A DNA stretch of 64,000 bases from Streptomyces sp. Act143. Lineage in GTDB: Bacteria > Actinomycetota > Actinomycetes > Streptomycetales > Streptomycetaceae. The notes under the pieces are model-generated. The model ran no database searches and had not been told where the DNA came from. It was given only the letters and a program-made list of their open reading frames with translations. Location of the stretch: contig NZ_QFRX01000001.1 of assembly GCF_003143935.1 (NCBI RefSeq), forward strand, positions 2,661,697-2,725,696, written 5' to 3'. Made by a program: the position numbers and the translations under genes. Of the stretch, positions 1 to 9,699 are shown one piece after another (within the stretch, counting starts at the first letter, position 1; every line of letters starts with the position of its first letter).

Positions 1-2
1 AG

Positions 3-239
3 CCCGGCCTGCCGCACCTGACGAACGGCGCCCCACCCGAAGCGGCGCTCGCCTTCGTTCCCACCGAGGACGAGGCCGGCGACGTGTCCTTCCTGAGGTT
101 CCTGGAGGATGCACTCGGCCTGTGGATCTCCTGGGAGGAGACAGAGGCAGCCTTGCCGTCGGCCGCGTTCACCGCAGCACACCGGCACATCGCCGCAAGC
201 CGCGACCCGGTTCCGGGCCTCGGTGGACCCGGCCGTTGA
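3..239 (+). CDS. 3' end of an unrecognised gene, possibly frameshifted
   Basis: An open frame enters from the left edge and ends at TGA 237-239, giving 78 residues with strong GC bias at third codon positions. I recognise no family; the segment is acidic and aromatic (FLRFLEDALGLW near its middle). A second coding-looking tail lies in another frame, about 195-282, and ends with AEHAVREAM just before the neighbouring sigma-factor gene. The real protein may therefore continue through a one-base frameshift. The N-terminus is outside the window, so no function is proposed. Confidence 0.45.
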   Translation, partial: PGLPHLTNGAPPEAALAFVPTEDEAGDVSFLRFLEDALGLWISWEETEAALPSAAFTAAHRHIAASRDPVPGLGGPGR

Positions 240-286
240 GTTCGTGGCGCGAGCCGAACACGCCGTCCGGGAAGCAATGTGAGGCC

Positions 287-1222
287 TCACCCCAGGGCCG
301 TGGCGGTACGGGAGCGGGAGTCCAGGAACGCGGTGATCTTGCTGGGGGTGAACACCCACAGCACCTGGTGGATGCCCTCCTTCGAGGCCGTGACGGTCAA
401 AAAGACGGGAGGGTGTCCCTCGCGGCCGAGCAGCACGCCGGGGCGGCCGTTGGCGGTGACCGGCTCCGTCTCCACGCCGCCGCCCCAGAACTGCCGGTGC
501 ACCGACAGCATGGCCACCCGCGCCGCGCCCAGTACCGGGATGCGGGCACAGCCCCGGATGCCGTTGCCGTCGGACAGGCTGAGGGCGTCGGGCGTGAGGA
601 GGGCCTCCAGCGAGGCCACGTCCCCGGTCCGGGCCGCCGCGACGAAGGCGTCCAGCAGGCGTCGGTGCTCCGCGGCGTCCACCGACTCCGGTGCTCCGTC
701 CAGCAGATGCCGGCGAGCCCGGCTCACGATCTTCCGCACGTTGGCGGGGCTCAGCTGGAGCATGGCGGCGATCTCGGGATAGCCGTAGTCGAACGCCTCG
801 CGCAGCACGTAGGCGGCGCGCTCGGTGGGATTCAGCTTCTGGAGCACCAGCAGCAGCGCCAACTCCAGCGCCTCCGCGCGCTCGGCGCCCAGCTCCGGGT
901 CGGCGCTCGTGTCGACGGGCTCGGGCAGCCAGGGCCCGATGTAGGCCTCCCGCCGTACGCGCGCCGACTGCGCCACATTGATGGCCAGCCGGGTCGCGGT
1001 CGTCGACAGGAAGGCCGCCGGGCTGTCCACCACGGAACGGTCGGTCATCTGCCAGCGCAGCCACGCCTCCTGGACCACGTCCTCGGCCTCGGTCACGCTG
1101 CCGAGCACCCGGTAGGCGATGCCGAACAGACGCCTCCTGTGCCGCAGGAACACCGACACGGCGTCGTCGAGGTCGCCGTTCGTGCGGGTCGGTCGCGCGG
1201 CACCGCTGTCACCGGACGTCAC
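287..1222 (-). CDS. ECF41-type RNA polymerase sigma factor
   Basis: A 311-residue extracytoplasmic-function sigma factor. Sigma region 2 spans about residues 25-95, and the WLPEP linker motif typical of ECF41 is at 98-102. Region 4 is at about 130-173, followed by a SnoaL-like C-terminal domain. In ECF41 factors the C-terminal domain is an in-built regulator of activity in place of a classical anti-sigma factor. The DGGG and NPxKL motifs of that domain are degenerate here (DGNG, TPSKI). The start is GTG at 1222, with GAGAGGAG upstream. A second ECF41-like gene lies 55 bp upstream on the same strand, so the two may be co-transcribed. The family call is firm; targets are unknown. Confidence 0.9.
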   Translation of the reverse strand: MTSGDSGAARPTRTNGDLDDAVSVFLRHRRRLFGIAYRVLGSVTEAEDVVQEAWLRWQMTDRSVVDSPAAFLSTTATRLAINVAQSARVRREAYIGPWLPEPVDTSADPELGAERAEALELALLLVLQKLNPTERAAYVLREAFDYGYPEIAAMLQLSPANVRKIVSRARRHLLDGAPESVDAAEHRRLLDAFVAAARTGDVASLEALLTPDALSLSDGNGIRGCARIPVLGAARVAMLSVHRQFWGGGVETEPVTANGRPGVLLGREGHPPVFLTVTASKEGIHQVLWVFTPSKITAFLDSRSRTATALG

Positions 1223-1277
1223 GACTGCTCCTCTCGCCTCATCGCCCGCCTCTTCGCCATGGAATCGCAGGCCGCCC

Positions 1278-2273
1278 TCAGCATCGGTTCCAGGAGCGTA
1301 GTTTGTCGGGATTGACGGTCACCCAGACCAGGGCGACACGGTGATCGGCGACGTCGAGGCCGATGACCGCGGCCACCTGGTGGCCGTAGCGGACGACGAG
1401 ACCCGTACGCCCGTTGACCGACTGCGCCGCCACGCCGGTGCCGGGTCGGCCGGCCACCGACGTCAGCAGGGTGCGTGCGACGGCGCGGCCCCCGTGTACC
1501 GGCCGGTCCGGGGCCCGCACCTTGCCCCCGCCGTCGAAGTACGCGGTGGCGTCCGCGCACAGCAAAGCCGTCAACGCCTCCTCGTCCGACCGAAGGCACG
1601 CCCGTGCGACGGCACGCGTCAAAGCGTCCTGCTCCCGTGCCGGGACCGGGCGGGACTGCCGCGCCCTCAGCCCGTGCCGGGCCGAGTCGGCGGGGTCGAC
1701 GCATTCCGGCTCGTTCCGTCCGGAGCCCTCCGCGTCCGCGTCCGAAGCCGTCGCGAACACCGCACCTCGCACGATTGCCGCCCGTTCCGGCGACGCGGGC
1801 CCCTCCCATGCCGGCGCCAGCCTTTCCCATGCCTCCGCCGGTCCCTCGCACGCCTCCGCCGGCCCCTCCCACGCCTCCGCCGACCCCTCCCATGTCGGCG
1901 CCGCACCCTCACGCGCCTCCGCCGCCTCTCCCCACGCCTCCGCCTGTTCTCCCCACCCTTCCTGCGGCCCTGCGCCGACGTCCGCTGTCGTGACCCCGGC
2001 CGTGCCGATCCGTGTGCCGTCCGTACCCCGGCCCGAAGCCGCCAGCCTCCGCAGAGAGCACCGGCCCGCGCATCGCGCCAGCCACGACCGGGGCCGCGTG
2101 ATCTCCCGTCGCGCCGTGTCCCGCAGCCCGTACCAGTGCCGGTACACCTCGTCGACGACCCGCTCCGCCTCACCCGGCCCACCCGCGTCACCCAGCACGG
2201 ACAACGCCACGTCCAGCAGGTACCGGCGCTCCTCGACCAGCTCCGCGATCGGCACCGCTTCGACGTCCTCCAC
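1278..2273 (-). CDS. ECF41-like protein lacking sigma region 4, with heptapeptide repeats
   Basis: Residues 10-80 resemble sigma region 2. Residues 210-331 resemble the SnoaL-like ECF41 C-terminal domain, with DGGGK at 247-251 and NPDKL at 321-325. There is no WLPEP linker and no recognisable region 4 (the helix-turn-helix that reads the -35 element). In that place lie eight 7-residue repeats (consensus EAWEGPA, residues 105-160) and a low-complexity stretch. I chose GTG 2273 because GGGAGGTG lies just upstream. An in-frame ATG at 2366 would add 31 residues and nearly meet the divergent gene at 2376. It may be an unusual sigma factor, a sigma-like regulator without promoter recognition, or a decaying gene; the frame is intact. 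Confidence 0.75.
   Translation of the reverse strand: MEDVEAVPIAELVEERRYLLDVALSVLGDAGGPGEAERVVDEVYRHWYGLRDTARREITRPRSWLARCAGRCSLRRLAASGRGTDGTRIGTAGVTTADVGAGPQEGWGEQAEAWGEAAEAREGAAPTWEGSAEAWEGPAEACEGPAEAWERLAPAWEGPASPERAAIVRGAVFATASDADAEGSGRNEPECVDPADSARHGLRARQSRPVPAREQDALTRAVARACLRSDEEALTALLCADATAYFDGGGKVRAPDRPVHGGRAVARTLLTSVAGRPGTGVAAQSVNGRTGLVVRYGHQVAAVIGLDVADHRVALVWVTVNPDKLRSWNRC
1794..1961 (-). repeat. Eight in-frame 21-bp repeats encoding EAWEGPA-like heptapeptides
   Basis: Eight consecutive 21-bp units encode EGWGEQA, EAWGEAA, EAREGAA, PTWEGSA, EAWEGPA, EACEGPA, EAWERLA and PAWEGPA. The central units are most alike, which suggests expansion by slippage or unequal crossing-over. The array replaces the region where sigma region 4 would be expected. 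Confidence 0.85.
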
Positions 2274-2375
2274 ACGCCCACCTCCCCGCGTCCCGGCAGT
2301 TCCGGTCACCGGCCCGTCCCACGGAGCGGACGCACCGGTCGGCACCGCCCCCGGTCGCCGCGTCATACTCCCCGG

Positions 2376-3131
2376 ATGAACACGCACGCCATGGAAGAGG
2401 CCCGGGGCTGGCTCGCCGAGCAGGGAGTACGGCAGGGCGCCGACGGCTGGATCTCCGCCGCCGCGCCCGACGAGCCGCTCACCGCCGGTCAGGTCGCGCA
2501 CACCTGGGCCGGGGACGTGTTCACCGACGACGCGCTGGACCCCGTCGGCCAAGTGCGCCTGGCGTTCGGCCTGTTGGACCTCCTCGACGAGTACTGGGTG
2601 ACGTGCGGGATCCGGATGGCCCACCTCGGCCCGGACGGGCCCCTGCCCGCCGACGCCCTGTGGGACGGCTACCGTCGGCGGCTGGAGGCCGACCGGGACG
2701 CGGAGGCCGTCATGTACTCGCTCTGGGTCGACTGGTTCGAGGACCGCGGCACCGCCGGCACGGCCTTCGGCGAGGTGCTCGGGCACGACATCGACCGCGT
2801 GGTGGCCGAAGGCTCGCAAGTTCTGCTCCGCCGGGCCCGGCGGGTGCTGGAGTGCTCGGGTCCGGTGCCGTGGCCGGTGAAGGCGTCCGTGTACGACACC
2901 GCCGTACGGCTTCCCGCGCTGCATCCGGCGCTCTTCAAAGGCCTGCTGGCCGGCTACCACGATGCCTACGGGGATCTGGAACCGGCCGCCGCCCTGGCCC
3001 TCCTGGAGCGGCTGCGTCTGCCGGCGGGCACACCGCATGTCGAGGAGCTGCGCTGCGTACTCGCCGCCGGGCAGGCGAACCACCGGCGCGCACCCGGAGC
3101 CTGGGACGCGGCCGTGCGGGCCCGCCCCTGA
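2376..3131 (+). CDS. Hypothetical protein, 251 residues
   Basis: A soluble protein starting at ATG 2376, transcribed divergently from the ECF41-like gene. It has no signal peptide or membrane segment. It is acidic and rich in Trp (GWLAEQG, WVDWFEDRG) and looks largely helical. Codon use is normal for the genome, so it is very probably a real gene. I recognise no family. It converges with the NmrA-like reductase gene across a 110-bp GC-rich gap. Its divergent placement raises the possibility of a link to the sigma-like gene, but the sequence does not show one. Confidence 0.75.
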   Translation: MNTHAMEEARGWLAEQGVRQGADGWISAAAPDEPLTAGQVAHTWAGDVFTDDALDPVGQVRLAFGLLDLLDEYWVTCGIRMAHLGPDGPLPADALWDGYRRRLEADRDAEAVMYSLWVDWFEDRGTAGTAFGEVLGHDIDRVVAEGSQVLLRRARRVLECSGPVPWPVKASVYDTAVRLPALHPALFKGLLAGYHDAYGDLEPAAALALLERLRLPAGTPHVEELRCVLAAGQANHRRAPGAWDAAVRARP

Positions 3132-3241
3132 GGCGTGCGGGTGCCGGCTCGTGGCCGCGGCGGCGGCTCCGTGCCGCGCCGCCGGCGCCCCTGCCTCCGC
3201 GTTCGCGTCCGGGCCGTGGCAGGGGCGGCCGGCGTCCGGGT

Positions 3242-3985
3242 TCACTGCCGAGCGAGCCAGTCGGCGAACCGGGTCTCGGCGATGTGCGCGTCCGGCCCCG
3301 GCAGGAGCGTGGAGCCCTGCAGCTCGGCACCCCAGTAGGTGGCCTCCGGGGCGGTGACGATCTTGCGGGGGTCGTCGACGGCGGTCAGCCCCACGCGGAT
3401 GAACTCCTCGAGCTCGAAGACCTCGGGGCCCGCGACCTCCACCACACCGCCGACCGGAGACCCGGCCGCGGCGCGGGCGACGGCCGCGGCCACGTCGTCG
3501 GAGACGATGGGCTGGATCTTCCCGGCGGGCAGCCGCACGGTGTCGCCGTCGGTCACCCCGTCGGCGAGCCCCTTCGCGAACTCGAAGAACTGCGTGGCGT
3601 GGACGATGGTGTACGGAACCCCGGACGCCTTGATCAGCTCTTCCTGGGCCAGCTTGGCACGGAAGTACCCGCTCCCCTGGAGGCGGTCGGTGCCGACCAC
3701 GGACAGGGCCACGTGGTGCCCAACGCCCGCCTCGCGCTCCGCCTGGAGGAGGTTGGTCGTGGACGTGCGGAAGAACTCCATGACCGCCGCGTCCTCGAAG
3801 GAGGGGGAGTTCGACACGTCGACCACGACCGACGCGTCCTTGAGGGCAGCGGCCAGCCCTTCGCCCGTCAGCGTGTCGACTCCGGTGCTGGGTGCGGCGA
3901 CGACCACCTGGTGTCCGTGCTCCTCCAGCCGGCCGACCACCTTCGAACCGATGAGCCCGGTGCCACCGATCACTACGACCTTCAT
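3242..3985 (-). CDS. NmrA-like NAD(P)-binding SDR protein
   Basis: A 247-residue atypical short-chain dehydrogenase. The N-terminal beta strand and glycine motif GGTGLIGSKV (residues 7-16) bind NAD(P), and VVDVSNSPS follows at about 63-71. The classical catalytic YxxxK is replaced by YFRAKLAQEE, as in NmrA/YtfG-type proteins that act as quinone reductases or redox sensors. ATG 3985 is preceded by GAGAGGAAG. The nearby VOC gene points the same way, so the pair may be co-transcribed. The family call is good; the substrate is unknown. Confidence 0.88.
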   Translation of the reverse strand: MKVVVIGGTGLIGSKVVGRLEEHGHQVVVAAPSTGVDTLTGEGLAAALKDASVVVDVSNSPSFEDAAVMEFFRTSTTNLLQAEREAGVGHHVALSVVGTDRLQGSGYFRAKLAQEELIKASGVPYTIVHATQFFEFAKGLADGVTDGDTVRLPAGKIQPIVSDDVAAAVARAAAGSPVGGVVEVAGPEVFELEEFIRVGLTAVDDPRKIVTAPEATYWGAELQGSTLLPGPDAHIAETRFADWLARQ

Positions 3986-4091
3986 CACGGCTTCCTCTCG
4001 CGTTGTCCTGGGAATTTCGCCCCGCACCAGAGGAGACCGGGCAGCGGCCCTTCCTGTGACACCGGCGTGCGCGGCATCCAGGGCGCGTGCG

Positions 4092-4475
4092 TCAGGAGCC
4101 CGTGGCGGCCCGGTCGGACTCGCTGCGCAGCACACAGAACTCGTTGCCTTCCGGGTCGGCGAGGATCGCCCAGCCGGAGCCGTCGGGACGGCGGTGATCG
4201 GCGACGAAGGCGGCGCCGAGGCCCAGCAACCGGTCCACCTCCTGATCGCGCGAGGTCTCCGGGCGCAGACACAGGTGGATGCGGTTCTTGACCGTCTTGG
4301 GTTCGGGCACCTGGTTGAAGTAGAGCACCGGGCCCTCCGCCAGCTGCACCTGCGTCTCCCGGCTGCCCGGTCCGTCCTCGGGATGCAGCGGACAGCCGGT
4401 CACCCCGCTCCAGAACCGGGCCAGCTCATAGGCGTCCGCACAGTCGATCGCGATGTTCTGCACTACCGAAACCAT
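4092..4475 (-). CDS. VOC superfamily (glyoxalase/bleomycin-resistance fold) protein
   Basis: A 127-residue single-domain protein with the paired beta-alpha-beta-beta-beta layout of the vicinal oxygen chelate superfamily. It has an N-terminal segment ending in ARFWSGVTG, a central LYFNQVPEPK, a strand with HLCLRPE and a C-terminal ADPEGNEFCVL, the usual end of the family. Such proteins are metalloenzymes or bind small hydrophobic molecules; the ligand cannot be told here. ATG 4475 has GGGAGG upstream. No secretion signal is present, so it should be cytoplasmic. Confidence 0.88.
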   Translation of the reverse strand: MVSVVQNIAIDCADAYELARFWSGVTGCPLHPEDGPGSRETQVQLAEGPVLYFNQVPEPKTVKNRIHLCLRPETSRDQEVDRLLGLGAAFVADHRRPDGSGWAILADPEGNEFCVLRSESDRAATGS

Positions 4476-4546
4476 GACGGTGAGCCTCCCCGATCTTCGC
4501 GCCGGACACCACCGAGCCGGGCCTCCCGGCTGACGGGAAGCGCTTC

Positions 4547-5671
4547 TCAGCCGGTACGGAGGACCCGGAAGCGAGCGGGTTCCGCCGGATCGCGGTCCAC
4601 GACCTGGATCGAGGCCCCCGTCCCCTGCCAGACGCCGATGCCCGGCGTGCGGGAGAACCCGATCCGGCCGCGCGTGCCCTCGACCGCCACGTCCGGCCAG
4701 GACGCGGCGACGGCGGCCCGGTCCGTGCCCCGCGACCGCAGCACGGCGGCGAGGACCAGGATCGAGTCGTAGCCCTCGAAGGCGACGAAGGACGGCGCGG
4801 TGGCCAGGCGCTCGCGCAGGGCCGTCTCGACGCGTGCCCCGAGCGGGGTGAGTCGCTCGGGGAGGTAGCGCAGGAACGGGATCGCGGTGCCGTCGGCGCC
4901 CAGCGACGCCGCCCAACCGGCGAACTCGGGCTGTCCCGCCGGAGCGCCCAGCAGGAGCTGGTCGAGGCGCCGGTCGCGGCGGACGGCCCTGACGATCGGC
5001 ACGGCGGGTTCCGGTTGGCCGGCCAGCAGCAGGAGGGCCGTGGCGCGCCGGTCGACGACCGCGTCGCACACGGCGGTGGGGGTGAGCTCGCGCAGGTCGA
5101 GTTCGGCGACCGAGCCGCCGTGCGCGGCGAAGTGGTCCCGCAGGACGCCGGCACCGGCCGCCCAGTAGGCGCTCGGCTGGGTGGCCACGGCGATGCGACG
5201 GTGGCCCGCGGCGAGCAGGTGGTCCGCGTAGACCCGCCAGCCGCGCGACTGCGGCGGCGCAAGACGCGCGACCCAGTCCGTCGGCCGCTCCGTGAGCACG
5301 TCGAGCACGGCCGACGAGCAGAGGAACGGCAGACCGAGCGCGTCGGCCCGGGTGGCCGCGGCGCGCGCGACGACGCTGTGGTACTCCCCGACCAGGGCGG
5401 CCACCCCACGGCTCGCCAGCTCGTCCACGGCCGCCGCGGCCCGCTCCGGATCGGCCGCGGTGTCCCGGACCACGAGGTCGAGTCGCGCACCGGCGATCCC
5501 CCCGTCCGCGTTGACCTCGCGAACGGCCGACTCGACGCCGGCGAGCAGGTGTTCACCCGCCTCGACCCAACCGGGCCGGGTCAACGGCACGAGAACGCCG
5601 ACCTGCACGGCCGGCGCGTCCTCCCGCTCCGCCGCGGAGGGCGAAGGCGACTGTGATGGCGTCGAGTTCAT
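4547..5671 (-). CDS. Periplasmic-binding-fold type 1 protein (LivJ/AmiC-like) without signal peptide
   Basis: A 374-residue protein with the two-lobed fold of branched-chain amino acid or amide binding proteins: VGVLVPLTRPGW near the N-terminus, EVNADGGIAGARLDLVVRD at about 52-70 and VAFEGYDSILVLAAVL in the second lobe. The N-terminus is a short Ser/Pro-rich stretch with no hydrophobic core, lipobox or twin arginine. No transporter gene is adjacent. It therefore looks like a cytoplasmic ligand sensor, as with AmiC, rather than a transport component. ATG 5671 has GGGGAGGAA upstream. It is divergent from the gene at 5904, with a 232-bp gap between them. Confidence 0.82.
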   Translation of the reverse strand: MNSTPSQSPSPSAAEREDAPAVQVGVLVPLTRPGWVEAGEHLLAGVESAVREVNADGGIAGARLDLVVRDTAADPERAAAAVDELASRGVAALVGEYHSVVARAAATRADALGLPFLCSSAVLDVLTERPTDWVARLAPPQSRGWRVYADHLLAAGHRRIAVATQPSAYWAAGAGVLRDHFAAHGGSVAELDLRELTPTAVCDAVVDRRATALLLLAGQPEPAVPIVRAVRRDRRLDQLLLGAPAGQPEFAGWAASLGADGTAIPFLRYLPERLTPLGARVETALRERLATAPSFVAFEGYDSILVLAAVLRSRGTDRAAVAASWPDVAVEGTRGRIGFSRTPGIGVWQGTGASIQVVDRDPAEPARFRVLRTG

Positions 5672-5903
5672 GTGCGGGTGTTCCTCCCCTGGAGCCACGG
5701 CACTTCGGTGGCGCGTCATCTGGTCCGGACGCGACGCCACCATGATCCACGGTGGTGGCCCGGGACGGGGCCGGAGCCGGTGAACCTCGCGGTGGCCGAT
5801 TCTCGACGGCGCGGACGCCGGGATTCCGATCCTCGAACTGTTGTGCAGGTTGTGTGTTCTCTTTCTGTCTAGACTCTGGAGCTCGTACGGAGAGGGAGCA
5901 CGT

Positions 5904-6863
5904 GTGAGTGAACAGGCAGGCCCCGTCTGCCCGGAGTGCGGGACGGCCCGGGCCGCGGACGGAACCCCGGCGTGCACCTGCGCTCGCCGCGCCTCCGACG
6001 CCCACCGTGCCGGTCGTACCGCGGAGGCCGCGGCCGCGGAGGACTTCGATCCGGTCCGCATACGGCCGTTCGTCGAGGTCGGTGACGACGGGGACGCGTC
6101 CGACGTACGCGATGCCCCCGCCGCCCCGGGCGATCCGGCGGCCGAACCGGCCGACGGCGTGGGGGAGTTACCGTCGCCCGCTTCCTTACCCGAGGTGCCT
6201 GTCACGACGAGCGCGGCCGAACCCGGGCCGCACGGGCTTGGCCGCGCTCGTCGTCCGGACGGCACCGCACGACAGCGCCGCGGGCGACGGACCCTGCTGA
6301 CCATCGGACTGGGAGCGGCCGGAGGCGCCGTGCTGACGGGATGCCTCGTCGGCGGACTGTTCTGGTACGACGGCCCCGACCGCGACGATTCCCTGTCCGG
6401 TGGGGTACGCGCGGGTCTGCCGGACGAGCAGGCGTCGGAGACCGTCGCCCCGTCCCCGGCCACCTCCCGGGCGGCGTCCCCCACACAGCCCGCCACCTCC
6501 GCCACCGCCTCGGCGGAGCCCTCCGCCACCGGTGGTCCGCCCACCCCGACCGGCACCACGGGCCCGACCGCGACGGCGTCCGGTGCCACCCCGACCGCCA
6601 CGGGCGGCGGCCCCACACCGAGCTCTTCCGGGGGCCAGACCCCCGTTCTCCGCCCGGGCGACAGCGGCCCGGAGGTCGTCGAACTCCAACTCCGGCTGCG
6701 CCAGGTCGGCCTGTACGGCGGAGAAGCCGACGGCACGTACGACGATGAAGTGCAGAGCGCCGTCCGCGGCTACCAGGTCACCCGCGTGATCCTCGGCGAC
6801 GAGTCGGGCGTGTACGGCCCACGGACCCGGGCGGCCCTCGAATCCGAGACCTCGGAACCATGA
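5904..6863 (+). CDS. Membrane-anchored peptidoglycan-binding protein with Cys-rich N-terminus and two TTA codons
   Basis: A 319-residue protein. A zinc-ribbon-like start (CPECG at 9-13, then CTC near 27) precedes an acidic linker. One membrane helix at about 130-156 follows, then a Ser/Thr/Pro-rich extracellular stalk and a C-terminal PG_binding_1 domain (VLRPGDSGPEVVELQLRL). The expected topology is cytoplasmic N-terminus and cell-wall-binding C-terminus. The start is GTG 5904 after AGAGGGAG. Leu89 (6168-6170) and Leu95 (6186-6188) are TTA codons, which in Streptomyces need the bldA tRNA. Translation may thus be limited to development. The exact role is unknown. Confidence 0.85.
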   Translation: MSEQAGPVCPECGTARAADGTPACTCARRASDAHRAGRTAEAAAAEDFDPVRIRPFVEVGDDGDASDVRDAPAAPGDPAAEPADGVGELPSPASLPEVPVTTSAAEPGPHGLGRARRPDGTARQRRGRRTLLTIGLGAAGGAVLTGCLVGGLFWYDGPDRDDSLSGGVRAGLPDEQASETVAPSPATSRAASPTQPATSATASAEPSATGGPPTPTGTTGPTATASGATPTATGGGPTPSSSGGQTPVLRPGDSGPEVVELQLRLRQVGLYGGEADGTYDDEVQSAVRGYQVTRVILGDESGVYGPRTRAALESETSEP

Positions 6864-7047
6864 CGGACGGCATGCGCTGACGCCGGCGTCGACGCCGCCA
6901 TACGGCGTCGACGTCTCCCCGAGAGGCGGGTGACGCAGCCGAATCCGTTACGCATGCAACCCGGACCCCACGCCGACGGTGTTACAGGGAGGAGCTAGTG
7001 CGCGCCTGACCAGCGCGCGGCAGTGGAAGGAATCGGGGGAACGCAGG

Positions 7048-7246
7048 GTGCGTGCGACGACCAGTGCCTGTACGCCCACCGCCGATCGAAGAGAGGCGGC
7101 GCGGGACGTGGACCGGGAATCGGGGGACGGCGCGGGAGGGAGCGGCTGGAGTGAGCCTCCGGGGGACGAACTACAGGACTTCGAGACGTACGCGGCTGTT
7201 CGCTGGCCGCGGCTGCTGCGGACGGCGTATCTGCTGACCAACACCG
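7048..7246 (+). pseudogene. 5' fragment of a SigE-family ECF sigma factor
   Basis: From GTG 7048 the frame ends in FETYAAVRWPRLLRTAYLLT, the hallmark start of region 2 of SigE-family ECF sigma factors. The expected continuation (an AEDLVQ-like helix, region 4) is absent. After about 7246 the frame runs on without family similarity because a different gene fragment, in another frame, has been joined. A later GTG at 7108 after GAGAGGCGG is an alternative start. The fragment cannot encode a working sigma factor. Confidence 0.65.
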
Positions 7247-7249
7247 CTC

Positions 7250-7684
7250 AACCAGGTCTCCCACGAAGCATTCAACGACCCGCAGGTACCAAAAGAAACG
7301 GCGTCTTACACGATCTGGCAGAACACCAGCACGCCGGACACGTACTACTCGTGCTCGGACGTGGTGTTCCCGGCGGCGAAGGAGCAGAGCGGGCAGGGCG
7401 GCGCTCCGTCGCCGTCGAAGACGGCGCCGTCGCGGGAGACCTCGCCTGCGGCCTCGGCGACCGCCTCTGCCTCGGCCTCGGGTGCCGCCGAGGCCCGTAC
7501 GGCCCAGAGCCCGACGCCGACCGCCGGGTCCCGTGCGTCGGCCAGGAGCGCCGACGCCGCCCCGGTGGCGGCCGCGGACGGCACCGGCTCGGGGCCGTCC
7601 GCTCCCATGGTGGCGGGCGGCGCCGCCGCGGTGCTGGTGCTCACCGGGGGCGCCGCCCTGGCGCTGCGCCTGCGCCGACGCTGA
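7250..7684 (+). pseudogene. 3' fragment of an AA10-type lytic polysaccharide monooxygenase gene
   Basis: In frame 2 the translation contains ASYTIWQNTSTPDTYYSCSDVVF. This matches the end of the AA10 LPMO catalytic domain (YTIWQ...CSDV), which oxidatively cleaves chitin or cellulose. It is followed by an Ala/Ser/Thr linker and a C-terminal membrane helix (AAVLVLTGGAALALRLRRR). The signal peptide, the N-terminal copper-binding His and most of the domain are missing. No start codon or ribosome site fits this frame. It appears to be the tail of a cell-anchored LPMO left by a deletion. Confidence 0.65.
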
Positions 7685-7702
7685 ACGACTGGCGCGGACA
7701 GG

Positions 7703-9027
<1,325 letters not shown>

Positions 9028-9699
9028 ATGGCCTCGTCTTCGGACGCCACTTCGGCCGCCGACAACACACCAGAGAGCGCGGAAAGCCCTTCCGCGCAGG
9101 AGCCCGCCAGACGCGGGCGGGTCCGGGCACGCCGGGCCGCCGTGATGGCCGTGCCGGCCACGCTGGTCGCCGCCACGCTGGCGGTGCTGACCGCGGAGGG
9201 CGCGCTGGGCGTGCAGTTCGCGATCTCCGGTATGCCGTTCACGGTCACCGCCAAGGAGCTGAACGGCACCGGCTTCGAGCAGTTCGGCGCCCTGGACAAC
9301 ATGGCGGAGAACAGCCCCAACGCGGGCGACACCGGGGGCCAGGTGCTGGTGGTCACCTCCGCGATCAAGAACGCGACGCTGGACAGCCTCTGCCAGAGCG
9401 TCGACCTCGGCGGGACCAACCTGCTCATCACGGCGGGCAGCGGATCGCAGAAGGTCAAGGCGACCGACCTGACCACCGACTCCACCGAGCTGTCCGGTGA
9501 CGCCGACTTCAACAACATCGAGATCGGCAACGATGCCAGCACGCTCACCAAGGCCGGGGTCAAGGGGCCGATCGGCGTGTTCAGCCAGCAGTCGGACACG
9601 GTGCACATCGCCAACCTCCGGCAGACCAACTATGCGACCACGGCCGGGGTGTTCAAGCTTCCGGGCCTGAAGCTCCGTTTCAGCAGCTCGGGTTGCTGA
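9028..9699 (+). CDS. DUF6230 family membrane-anchored or exported protein
   Basis: A 223-residue protein with a basic N-terminal tail, one hydrophobic segment (VMAVPATLVAATLAVLTAEG, about 40-59) and a long extracytoplasmic beta-rich domain. Its start (GVQFAISGMPFTV) and end (FKLPGLKLRFSSSGC) are characteristic of DUF6230. Some annotations call these cholesterol esterases, which nothing in the sequence supports: there is no GxSxG. The stop TGA overlaps the ATG of the DUF6114 gene by one base, so the two are translationally coupled. This pairing is usual in Streptomyces, where the function is unknown. Confidence 0.85.
   Translation: MASSSDATSAADNTPESAESPSAQEPARRGRVRARRAAVMAVPATLVAATLAVLTAEGALGVQFAISGMPFTVTAKELNGTGFEQFGALDNMAENSPNAGDTGGQVLVVTSAIKNATLDSLCQSVDLGGTNLLITAGSGSQKVKATDLTTDSTELSGDADFNNIEIGNDASTLTKAGVKGPIGVFSQQSDTVHIANLRQTNYATTAGVFKLPGLKLRFSSSGC

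Noticed and set aside
122..1315. 397-residue plus-strand open frame
   Set aside because: Antisense to the ECF41 sigma gene, which has full family motifs and a ribosome site.
3132..3241. Terminator hairpin between convergent genes
   Set aside because: GC-rich repeats pair only imperfectly; no clean stem could be drawn.
9028..9699. Cholesterol esterase
   Set aside because: This product name is sometimes given to DUF6230 proteins, but there is no GxSxG or other esterase motif.
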